A stretch of 7,714 nucleotides of DNA from Sulfurimonas sp. UBA2011 (GTDB taxonomy: Bacteria; Campylobacterota; Campylobacteria; Campylobacterales; Sulfurimonadaceae). Below the pieces are notes generated by a model, which did not search any database, was not told the origin of the DNA, and saw only the letters and a program-made list of their open reading frames with translations. Position 1 is the first letter of the stretch. Each line of letters begins with the position of its first letter. The position numbers and the translations under genes were made by a program. Below, one piece after another: positions 1 to 5,321 of this stretch. The DNA lies in assembly GCA_002335055.1 (NCBI GenBank), contig DDCH01000006.1:1-7714 (forward strand). The letters run 5' to 3'.

Positions 1-63
1 GTCTGCGTTTAGTTGCCCTAGAAGAGCACATGAGAGTATTGATAATTTTATTGCGTTTTTCAT
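1..63 (-). CDS. N-terminus of an exported protein (partial, runs off the left edge)
   Basis: Only the first 21 codons are in the window. Reading leftwards from an ATG at 63-61, the peptide has a short basic start (MKNAIK), a hydrophobic core (LSILSCALLG) and a polar end with a plausible signal peptidase I site (QLNA|D). This is the usual shape of a Sec signal peptide. An AAGGA Shine-Dalgarno at 69-73 sits 5 nt before the ATG, which fixes the start. The Cys at residue 12 follows I-L-S and could be read as a poor lipobox, but only 11 residues precede it, so lipoprotein processing is less likely. The mature protein is outside the window, so its role (outer-membrane receptor, periplasmic protein or cytochrome) cannot be told. 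It lies downstream of cobA on the same strand but has its own upstream promoter-like sequence and a long leader. Confidence 0.8.
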   Translation of the reverse strand, partial: MKNAIKLSILSCALLGQLNAD

Positions 64-68
64 TTTTG

Positions 69-73
69 TCCTT
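69..73 (-). promoter_or_regulatory. Shine-Dalgarno of the exported-protein gene
   Basis: AAGGA on the minus strand, 5 nt before the ATG at 63-61. It is well spaced and supports that start over any upstream alternative. Confidence 0.7.
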
Positions 74-111
74 AAATATTTATATAATTTTTTGTAGTTT
101 TATAAAGTAGT

Positions 112-124
112 TGTTTAAGAAACA
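112..124. repeat. Short inverted repeat over the small-ORF stop codon
   Basis: TGTTT and AAACA flank a 3-nt loop, and the stop codon of the small ORF (115-117) lies inside. It lacks a following T-run on the minus strand, so it is not a convincing terminator. Confidence 0.3.
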
Positions 125-270
125 GGAGGAGAGTTTATCTGGAGTCTAAGAGGTTTTCCACTAAGTGTACAGACACTTGAGATAGTAGAGATAATCTTTT
201 GTAAAGATATATATGCTTGTATCGCTGCTAATGAAAAGTAGTTTTTTCCAAAACCTTTAGGTGTATGCAT
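115..270 (-). CDS. Possible small protein, 51 aa, unknown
   Basis: An ATG at 270-268 opens a 51-codon frame ending in TAA at 117-115. It begins MHTPKGFGKNYF and ends NSPPVS. Support for coding: only about 20% of third positions are G or C, against about 40-47% at first and second positions, which is the pattern expected of a gene in such an AT-rich genome. A perfect extended -10 (298-306) would start the transcript about 20 nt before the ATG, and a weak purine-rich stretch (AAGAG) sits 5 nt before it. The frame stays open six codons further upstream (KLRDP...) to a TGA, so it could be the tail of a decayed longer gene. No signal peptide or clear membrane helix is seen. I do not recognise the family. 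It could also be a chance frame within a structured RNA leader. Confidence 0.35.
   Translation of the reverse strand: MHTPKGFGKNYFSLAAIQAYISLQKIISTISSVCTLSGKPLRLQINSPPVS
163..178. repeat. Perfect 6-bp hairpin, AAGTGT/ACACTT
   Basis: AAGTGT (163-168) and ACACTT (173-178) flank a 4-nt loop. It sits inside the leader and the small ORF. It is not followed by a T-run on either strand, so I do not call it a terminator. Confidence 0.4.
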
Positions 271-297
271 AGGATCTCTTAGCTTTCAATTTTCGCA

Positions 298-306
298 ATT
301 ATAGCA
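298..306 (-). promoter_or_regulatory. Perfect extended -10 promoter element
   Basis: The minus strand reads TGCTATAAT, i.e. TG-N-TATAAT, a full match to the extended -10 sigma-70 box. It lies 20 bp past the cobA stop codon. No good -35 is seen at 16-18 bp (best TTATAG), which is common in Campylobacterota. Transcription would start near 290 and run left through the small ORF into the exported-protein gene. The same TGCTATA core recurs before the GGDEF/EAL gene at 2488. Confidence 0.6.
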
Positions 307-325
307 GAGAAAACTGATTCTATAA

Positions 326-1066
326 TTATGAAATACTCTCAAACCATTGTAGTTTTTCTCGCAACCTTACAACCTCTCCAACAACAATAAGTGCTGGAGT
401 TTCTAAACCTTTTGACTTTTGGGCAATGTCTTGGAGTGTACCTACAACCACTTTTTGCTCGGGTGAAGTGCCCTTAGAGATAACCGCGACAGGGTATTGT
501 TTAGGTTTTCCGAGTAAGATAAGTTTTTTACAGATTGTATTGATATTTTTAAATCCCATCAAAAAGACTATAGTATCATCACTTTTTAAGTCATCCCAAT
601 TAATATTTGAGCTGTCATTATTAGCAGATATATGTCCAGTAACTACCTTAAACGCAGTAGATATACCACGATGAGTTACAGGTATGCCAGCATAAGCAGG
701 AACACTGATAGCCGAACTAATACCTGGAATAATTTCATAAGCTACACCTTTATCTTTAAGATACAGGGCTTCTTCTCCACCACGACCAAATACAAAAGGA
801 TCACCACCTTTAAGGCGAACAACTATCTCGTGCTTAAGTGAAGCATCAAAGATAGCTTCATTAATTTCATCTTGAGGGATTGTGTGTTTGCCATCTTCTT
901 TACCAACATATAAAAACTCACAGCCATCTTTAACTTCTTTAAGTATCTCAGCATTTGCAAGTCTGTCATAGATTATCATATCAGCTTCGCCAATCACACG
1001 AAGAGCTTTAATGGTTAGTAGGTCTAAGTCACCGGGACCAGCACCTGTTAGGTAAACTTTACTCAT
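326..1066 (-). CDS. cobA: Uroporphyrinogen-III C-methyltransferase (SUMT)
   Basis: A 246-aa single-domain enzyme that transfers two methyl groups from S-adenosylmethionine to uroporphyrinogen III, giving precorrin-2, the branch point to siroheme, cobalamin and heme d1. It is cytoplasmic. The tetrapyrrole methylase signatures are all present: VYLTGAGPGD (residues 4-13), the KHTIPQDEIN segment (60-69), RLKGGDPFVFGRGGEE (84-99), the SAM-pocket stretch IPGISSAISVPAYAGIPVTHRG region (113-134), and SPEQKVVVGTL near residue 205. The length matches stand-alone CobA/SUMT rather than the fused CysG, so precorrin-2 dehydrogenase/ferrochelatase must be encoded elsewhere. The ATG is 11 bp after the helicase stop, with only a weak TAAG as ribosome-binding site, so it is probably co-transcribed with and translated behind rhlE. 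No terminator is visible after it. Confidence 0.95.
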   Translation of the reverse strand: MSKVYLTGAGPGDLDLLTIKALRVIGEADMIIYDRLANAEILKEVKDGCEFLYVGKEDGKHTIPQDEINEAIFDASLKHEIVVRLKGGDPFVFGRGGEEALYLKDKGVAYEIIPGISSAISVPAYAGIPVTHRGISTAFKVVTGHISANNDSSNINWDDLKSDDTIVFLMGFKNINTICKKLILLGKPKQYPVAVISKGTSPEQKVVVGTLQDIAQKSKGLETPALIVVGEVVRLREKLQWFESIS

Positions 1067-1077
1067 AAAACTTAGAC

Positions 1078-2370
1078 TTAACCGTCGCGTTTAGTTGTTT
1101 TTCTTTTCTTCTTAGTAACTTTAGTTTGTTTTCTCGTTACTGGTACACTTGATGTATTTTTATTGTATTGACGTTCTTTTTTAGCTGGTGCACGTTTATG
1201 CTCTGCTTTGAGTTTAACTTCATCTACATCTTTACGTCTAATAGTAGGATCAGGTTCAAACCCTTCTACTGTATCTTGAGGGATTTTTTGACCTATAAGT
1301 TTTTCAATATCTCTAATATCATACTTCTCATAAATATCTATAAGACTTATAGCCTCACCTTGACGACCAGCACGACCAGTACGTCCAACACGATGCACAT
1401 AGTCTTCAGGTATAGAAGGAAGTTCATAGTTTATTACATATGGTAAGTGTTCAATGTCTAGTCCACGTGAAGCGATATCAGTAGCAACAAGTACTCTAAA
1501 TACACCCTCTTTGAACTGTGTTAGAGTTTTTAAACGATTTGCTTTTGTTTTATCTCCATGAAGTACACCACATTTAAGTCCATCTTTCTTGAGTTCAATA
1601 AACAACTCATCAGCACTCTTTTTTGTTCTAGTAAATACTAAAACTTGAGGATAGTTTCTTGACCCGATAAGATATGCTAAAAGTTCTGCTTTTCTAGCAG
1701 TATCAACAAGATAAGCAGTCTGATTAATTGTGTCAACAGTTGTATTTTTCTTTGCAGTCTCTATAAATGCAGGTTTTGTAAGAATTAGTTTAGAAAGTTT
1801 ACGAACTTTTTCACTATATGTTGCAGAAAAAAGTAGTGTTTGGTGACGCTTTGGAAGGAGTGGATGAATTTTACGTATATCTTTTGTAAAACCCATATCT
1901 AGCATTCTATCTGCTTCATCAAGAACAAAAGCTTCTACACTTGTTAAGCTAAAACCACTATCCGTGTGTTCCATCAAGCGTCCAGGTGTTGCTATGATTA
2001 TATCTACACCTTCTTTAAGTGTCTCTTTTTGTTTTGCTAAATCTTTTCCACCAACTAAAATCATGATTTTTATTTTCATATTTTTAGCATACTTTTGTAA
2101 ATCTTCATAAATTTGAATACTTAACTCACGAGTAGGTGAAAGGATAACTACGCGAACACCCTTTCCCTCTAGTGGTTTACGTAAACGCTGTAGTAGTGGT
2201 AAACCAAATGCAGCAGTCTTTCCTGTACCTGTTTGAGCTGTTGCAAAAATATCACTTTTTGCCAAAACTAACGGAATAGCTCGTGTTTGCACCATAGTAG
2301 GATTTTCATAGCCTAAATCCTTGATTGCACTGAGCAGTGGTTTAATAATTCCTAGTTTTTCAAATGACAT
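1078..2370 (-). CDS. rhlE: DEAD-box ATP-dependent RNA helicase, RhlE type
   Basis: A 430-aa ATP-dependent RNA-unwinding enzyme, probably acting in ribosome assembly or RNA turnover and cold adaptation. All core motifs are visible: Q motif (F3...Q28), motif I AQTGTGKT (45-52), Ia PTREL (79-83), GG (107-108), Ib TPGR (128-131), II DEAD (151-154), III SAT (182-184), IV VFTRTK (245-250), V ATDIASRGLD (296-305) and VI HRVGRTGRAG (326-335). The segment after domain 2, with IPQDTVEGFEPDPTI, matches the RhlE pattern, which is why I choose RhlE over DeaD, SrmB or DbpA. The last ~45 residues form a Lys/Arg-rich, low-complexity tail (ending KKKRKTTKRDG), a likely unspecific RNA-binding extension. The ATG has a good AGAAGG Shine-Dalgarno (2377-2382). 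It is the first gene of a unit with cobA. Confidence 0.95.
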   Translation of the reverse strand: MSFEKLGIIKPLLSAIKDLGYENPTMVQTRAIPLVLAKSDIFATAQTGTGKTAAFGLPLLQRLRKPLEGKGVRVVILSPTRELSIQIYEDLQKYAKNMKIKIMILVGGKDLAKQKETLKEGVDIIIATPGRLMEHTDSGFSLTSVEAFVLDEADRMLDMGFTKDIRKIHPLLPKRHQTLLFSATYSEKVRKLSKLILTKPAFIETAKKNTTVDTINQTAYLVDTARKAELLAYLIGSRNYPQVLVFTRTKKSADELFIELKKDGLKCGVLHGDKTKANRLKTLTQFKEGVFRVLVATDIASRGLDIEHLPYVINYELPSIPEDYVHRVGRTGRAGRQGEAISLIDIYEKYDIRDIEKLIGQKIPQDTVEGFEPDPTIRRKDVDEVKLKAEHKRAPAKKERQYNKNTSSVPVTRKQTKVTKKKRKTTKRDG

Positions 2371-2376
2371 AATTTA

Positions 2377-2382
2377 CCTTCT
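2377..2382 (-). promoter_or_regulatory. Shine-Dalgarno of rhlE
   Basis: AGAAGG on the minus strand, 6 nt before the ATG at 2370-2368. It is strong and fixes the start. Confidence 0.7.
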
Positions 2383-2395
2383 TTATATATATGGA

Positions 2396-2404
2396 ATTTT
2401 ACCA
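2396..2404 (-). promoter_or_regulatory. Candidate promoter -10 of the rhlE-cobA unit
   Basis: The minus strand reads TGGTAAAAT, i.e. TG-N-TAAAAT, an extended -10 with one mismatch to TATAAT. A start near 2389 would leave a 5' leader of about 19 nt holding the Shine-Dalgarno. No clear -35 is seen. Confidence 0.45.
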
Positions 2405-2453
2405 TAGTTTTATGCTTTTTATATCTTACATTATGGTTATATTAAAGTTTAAG

Positions 2454-2488
2454 TTACAATTTTTATCTTTACAATATATTTACAATAT
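2454..2488 (+). repeat. Three direct TTACAAT repeats in the divergent promoter region
   Basis: TTACAAT occurs at 2454-2460, 2469-2475 and 2480-2486. The last two are part of a longer TTTACAATAT repeat (2468-2477 and 2479-2488, 11 bp apart). The second copy supplies the -35 box of the plus-strand promoter. The 11-bp step is about one helical turn, so the copies could be an operator, but the AT-rich background makes chance possible. Confidence 0.35.
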
Positions 2489-2496
2489 GCTATAGT
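2468..2496 (+). promoter_or_regulatory. Sigma-70 promoter of the GGDEF/EAL gene
   Basis: -35 TTTACA (2468-2473, five of six to TTGACA), a 17-bp spacer and -10 TATAGT (2491-2496) with an extended TG at 2488-2489. This is the best-formed complete promoter in the window. Transcription would start near 2503, about 27 nt before the TTG start codon. A second TATAGT follows at 2509-2514 but has no -35 at proper spacing. Confidence 0.6.
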
Positions 2497-2529
2497 ACTT
2501 TAAAATATTATAGTAGGCCATTAATAAAT

Positions 2530-4776
2530 TTGAATATATTCCATAACCTTCTCCGTAGACTTTTACACACGGGGATAAGCTCAACTGATAGTGAAATATT
2601 ACGACTTAAAAAGATTTCCATTAATATGGTTCCATTACTTATGGGTCCAATTGGTCTTATCTGGTCTATAATTTATTTAGCACTAGGTCAATATATTACT
2701 GCTTCAATACCTCTGTTTTACACAATTGTATCCTTACTCACTGTACTCAACTTTAGAAAAACACACAATATGATTTTTTTGCAAAAATCCCAAATGTCAC
2801 TTATTTTAATACTTCCTTTTCTTCTTATGTGGTCTTTAGGTGGATTTGCTCAGAGTAGTTATGTATTTATATGGGCATTTGTTGCACCCATTATCGCACT
2901 TATCCATGACAAAGGTTCTAAGTCACTTTACTGGTTATACTCTTTTATCTCTCTTATTATTTTCTCGACTGTTATTGATTCATGGTTACATAAAACTATG
3001 AGTTTTCACTTATCACAATTGACTGTTGAAATCTTTTTGATACTCAATATAAGTGTTGCACTTTCGGGAATATACTTTTTAATTCGTTACTTTATTCAAG
3101 AAAAAGATAAAAATGCGGATACACAACTACAGATAAAGCATGATGCACTCTTAAATAGTATAAAAGCATTAGATAATAACATCTCATACCTTCAAAGTTA
3201 TAAAACAAATATAGACAATAATCTTATAGTAACACGAACAGATATAAACGGTATTATCACATTTGCAAATGATAATTTTTACAATATTACAGGTTATACT
3301 GATGAAGAAATTATTGGAAAAAACCACAATATAGTAAGAAATCCTCACACACATGATGAACTTTTTGAAGAACTCTGGAAAAGAATACTTAATAAAGAAA
3401 CATGGCATGGTACACTTCAAAATATAAAAAAAGATGGTACTTCATGCTGGTTAGATACAACTATCTCTCCCATTTTAAATAAGGACAAGGAAATAGTAGA
3501 GTTTATAGCTATTCGTCACGATATCACTAAACTCATTGAGCATCAAAGTGAGTTGACCGACTTACTTTATACAGATACAGGTACTGGACTTAAAAATAGA
3601 AATGCACTGATAAAAGATATTCAGACAGATATAAAACTCTCAGCAATTTTAATAAATATAGATAACTTTAGTCATATAAATAATCTTAATGGTGAAAATT
3701 TTGGTGATAAGGTACTTCTGGAGTTTAGTACATTTGTGTATGATAACTTTTGTCAAGACAATGAGATGGAATTGTACCGTTTAAGTGGAGATGAGTTTAT
3801 CCTTATCTCTCCAAATAACAACCTCATAGAATCTTATCAATGTGCACAAAAAATTTTTAAACAATGTGCAGATACGAGTATACTCATTGATGAACAAGAG
3901 GTCTCGTTAAATATTACTATTGGTATTTCACTTGAAGAAAACAGACAACTTATCACCACTGCAAACATGGCAATAGTTGCAGCAAGAAAAGAGTCTATAT
4001 CTATAAAAATATATACAGATAAACTCTCACTAAACGATGAGTACGAAAATAATCTAAAATGGATTAAAGAGATTAAAGATGCTATCGAAGATGATAGAAT
4101 AACAATATTTTACCAGCCTATAATTGATAATAATGACCCTTCACACAAAAAATATGAAGTGCTACTTCGTCTAATTGATAAAGAAGGAAATGTTATAACA
4201 CCTCACCATTTCCTAGAAATAGCAAAAAAAGCAAAACGATATAAACAACTTACAAAAATTGTACTCAATAAGGCCTTTGAAGCTTTTAAAGATAATGATT
4301 ATGACTTTTCTGTAAATATCACTATTGATGATATTTTAGATGAAGATATGAATAATTATATTATAGAAACATTAAATAAGTATAATATTTCAAATCGTGT
4401 TATTTTTGAAATCGTGGAGAGTGAAAGTATAGAAAATTTTGATGCTATAGAAAAGTTTATAACGATGGTGAAATACTATGGTTGTCGTATCTCTATCGAT
4501 GACTTTGGAACAGGATACTCTAACTTTGAATATCTTATGCGCCTGCAAGCTGACTATATAAAAATCGATGGTAGTATCATTAAAGAGATCACTACAAATA
4601 AACGTGCAGAACTTATAACTTCCGTAATCGTAGCCTTTGCAAAAGAGATGAATATTGAAACTATTGGTGAGTATGTTGAGACTAAAGAGATAAACGACAA
4701 ACTTATTGAACTTGGAGTAAACAAATCTCAAGGCTACTACTTTGGTAAACCACAAGCTACTTTAGAAAAAAAATAG
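2530..4776 (+). CDS. Membrane PAS-GGDEF-EAL sensor, probable c-di-GMP phosphodiesterase
   Basis: A 748-aa inner-membrane signalling protein. A short cytoplasmic lead (with LRRLLHTGISSTDSE) precedes six probable helices (about 33-53, 55-74, 89-106, 109-126, 132-150, 166-188), a linker, a PAS domain (about 230-335), a GGDEF domain (about 345-510) and an EAL domain (about 525-745). The EAL site looks complete: E543 in EVLLR, N596, E630, D657-D658 in DDFGTGYSN, K678, E714, E717 and Q734. The GGDEF domain is worn: SGDEF (419-423), Asn376 where the metal-binding Asp of the DxD segment is expected, Ser381 for the usual Lys, and no RxxD inhibitory site. So c-di-GMP hydrolysis is likely, with GGDEF perhaps only binding GTP; this is inference. 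The start is TTG with a poor ribosome-binding site. It is preferred over ATG at 2626 because residues 8-32 resemble the N-terminus of related membrane cyclases. Transcribed from the promoter at 2468-2496. Confidence 0.93.
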   Translation: MNIFHNLLRRLLHTGISSTDSEILRLKKISINMVPLLMGPIGLIWSIIYLALGQYITASIPLFYTIVSLLTVLNFRKTHNMIFLQKSQMSLILILPFLLMWSLGGFAQSSYVFIWAFVAPIIALIHDKGSKSLYWLYSFISLIIFSTVIDSWLHKTMSFHLSQLTVEIFLILNISVALSGIYFLIRYFIQEKDKNADTQLQIKHDALLNSIKALDNNISYLQSYKTNIDNNLIVTRTDINGIITFANDNFYNITGYTDEEIIGKNHNIVRNPHTHDELFEELWKRILNKETWHGTLQNIKKDGTSCWLDTTISPILNKDKEIVEFIAIRHDITKLIEHQSELTDLLYTDTGTGLKNRNALIKDIQTDIKLSAILINIDNFSHINNLNGENFGDKVLLEFSTFVYDNFCQDNEMELYRLSGDEFILISPNNNLIESYQCAQKIFKQCADTSILIDEQEVSLNITIGISLEENRQLITTANMAIVAARKESISIKIYTDKLSLNDEYENNLKWIKEIKDAIEDDRITIFYQPIIDNNDPSHKKYEVLLRLIDKEGNVITPHHFLEIAKKAKRYKQLTKIVLNKAFEAFKDNDYDFSVNITIDDILDEDMNNYIIETLNKYNISNRVIFEIVESESIENFDAIEKFITMVKYYGCRISIDDFGTGYSNFEYLMRLQADYIKIDGSIIKEITTNKRAELITSVIVAFAKEMNIETIGEYVETKEINDKLIELGVNKSQGYYFGKPQATLEKK

Positions 4777-4777
4777 A

Positions 4778-4783
4778 TATAAT
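4778..4783 (+). promoter_or_regulatory. Candidate -10 box before the DUF2062 gene
   Basis: A consensus TATAAT directly after the stop codon of the GGDEF/EAL gene. A start near 4790 would give a 24-nt leader. No -35 is seen. The 37-bp gap also allows read-through from the upstream gene. Confidence 0.4.
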
Positions 4784-4813
4784 AGTAAAAACACTATATT
4801 AAGAAATACAATT

Positions 4814-5302
4814 ATGATAAGAAAAGTCCTTAAAAAAACCACTAAAAGTGAAAAACTCAAAGCTTTTATAAAAAAGTATAAAGTACCACCAGAATTTCTC
4901 CAAGCTAATCGTAAAATGTTGAGTCGTGGTATTTTTATTGGGATATTTATAGCTTTCATTCCTATGCCTATGCAGATGGCACTTGTGCTCGCCTTCATGC
5001 CAGTCTTCCGTTTCAATGTCCCAATAGCACTTGCTATGTGTTGGCTTAGTAATCCTTTTACTATGCCTCCTATGTACTATATGGAGTATTTAACTGGATC
5101 ATTTTTCTTAGGAAGTGAGATTAGTAATGTAGAGATGAGCATAGAGTGGTTCCAAAATAACATAGATGATATTTTTATCCCTTTATACCTAGGGACTTTT
5201 ATTTACTCTCTTGTCGGTTCTATTAGTGCTTACTGGGCAGTAAATCACTTTTGGAAAAAGTCTGTCCATACTGCTAAAAAAAAGCATAGACATCATCGTT
5301 AA
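4814..5302 (+). CDS. DUF2062 family membrane protein
   Basis: A 162-aa small integral membrane protein of the DUF2062 family, whose function is unknown to me. The family's typical core is visible: RGIFIGIFIAFIPMPMQM (about 38-55), followed by FRFNVPIALAMCWLSNPFTM and the PPMYYMEYLTGSFFLG stretch. Two to three hydrophobic segments precede a last helix near 122-146 (IPLYLGTFIYSLVGSISAYW). The ends are cytoplasmic in style: a Lys-rich N-terminus (MIRKVLKKTTKSEKLK) and a His/Lys-rich tail (KKKHRHHR). The ATG has only a weak purine stretch as ribosome-binding site. It follows the c-di-GMP gene on the same strand after 37 bp, and converges with lgt across a shared terminator. The identity rests on pattern recognition. 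Confidence 0.8.
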   Translation: MIRKVLKKTTKSEKLKAFIKKYKVPPEFLQANRKMLSRGIFIGIFIAFIPMPMQMALVLAFMPVFRFNVPIALAMCWLSNPFTMPPMYYMEYLTGSFFLGSEISNVEMSIEWFQNNIDDIFIPLYLGTFIYSLVGSISAYWAVNHFWKKSVHTAKKKHRHHR

Positions 5303-5321
5303 AAAGTTCTAAGACTTTTTT
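5301..5321. terminator. Bidirectional terminator overlapping both convergent stop codons
   Basis: AAAAAGT (5301-5307) and ACTTTTT (5314-5320) form a 7-bp stem with a 6-nt loop. The A/T arms give a T-run on either strand. It serves the DUF2062 gene (stop 5300-5302) and lgt (stop 5311-5309) at once. The stem is A/T-rich, so efficiency may be modest. Confidence 0.6.

Larger units (their letters stand above)
64..297 (-). other. Long leader between promoter-like box and exported-protein gene
   Basis: About 230 nt separate the extended -10 at 298-306 from the ATG at 63. The stretch is not simple spacer. On the minus strand it carries a 51-codon open frame (115-270). It also has several short inverted repeats: AAGTGT/ACACTT with a 4-nt loop (163-178), ATCTTT/AAAGAT with a 3-nt loop (near 195-210), TGTTT/AAACA with a 3-nt loop (112-124), and a 7-bp long-range match CTAAGAG (146-152)/CTCTTAG (276-282) that would close the whole element. 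I compared it by eye with the cobalamin, TPP, FMN, SAM, glycine, c-di-GMP and Moco riboswitch cores and recognise none. It may be a regulatory leader, a small-protein gene or an sRNA; these are inferences. Confidence 0.4.

Noticed and set aside
1..63. Lipoprotein signal, given Cys12 in ILSC and lgt in the window
   Set aside because: The residues before the Cys are a poor lipobox and the hydrophobic core would be very short. A signal peptidase I site after QLNA fits better. lgt serves all lipoproteins, so its presence says nothing here.
118..240. Open frame on the plus strand opposite the small ORF
   Set aside because: It runs from just after a TAA to a TAG near 240 without a usable ATG, GTG or TTG start or ribosome-binding site. 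It is best seen as the shadow of the minus-strand frame.
64..325. Cobalamin riboswitch, suggested by the nearby cobA gene
   Set aside because: I could not find the B12 box or the conserved core of the cobalamin class on either strand. The leader is also downstream of cobA, before a different gene.
426..841. Plus-strand frames within cobA (426-674 and 632-841)
   Set aside because: They lie fully antisense to a well-recognised methyltransferase, and their products are Ser/Thr/Ile-rich without family features.
1168..1446. Plus-strand frame within rhlE, 92 aa
   Set aside because: Antisense to conserved helicase sequence; a low-complexity Thr/Ser/Phe-rich product typical of a shadow frame.
3184..3420. 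Minus-strand frame within the PAS region, 78 aa
   Set aside because: Antisense to the PAS domain; a Cys/Ile/Tyr-rich product with no recognisable domain.
4390..4755. Minus-strand frame within the EAL domain, 121 aa
   Set aside because: Antisense to conserved catalytic EAL sequence; a Phe/Tyr/Cys-rich product with no ribosome-binding site of note.
4762..5016. Minus-strand frame opposite the DUF2062 gene, 84 aa
   Set aside because: The hydrophobic product mirrors the Lys-rich and membrane-encoding sense strand. The sense gene has family features and the antisense frame has none.
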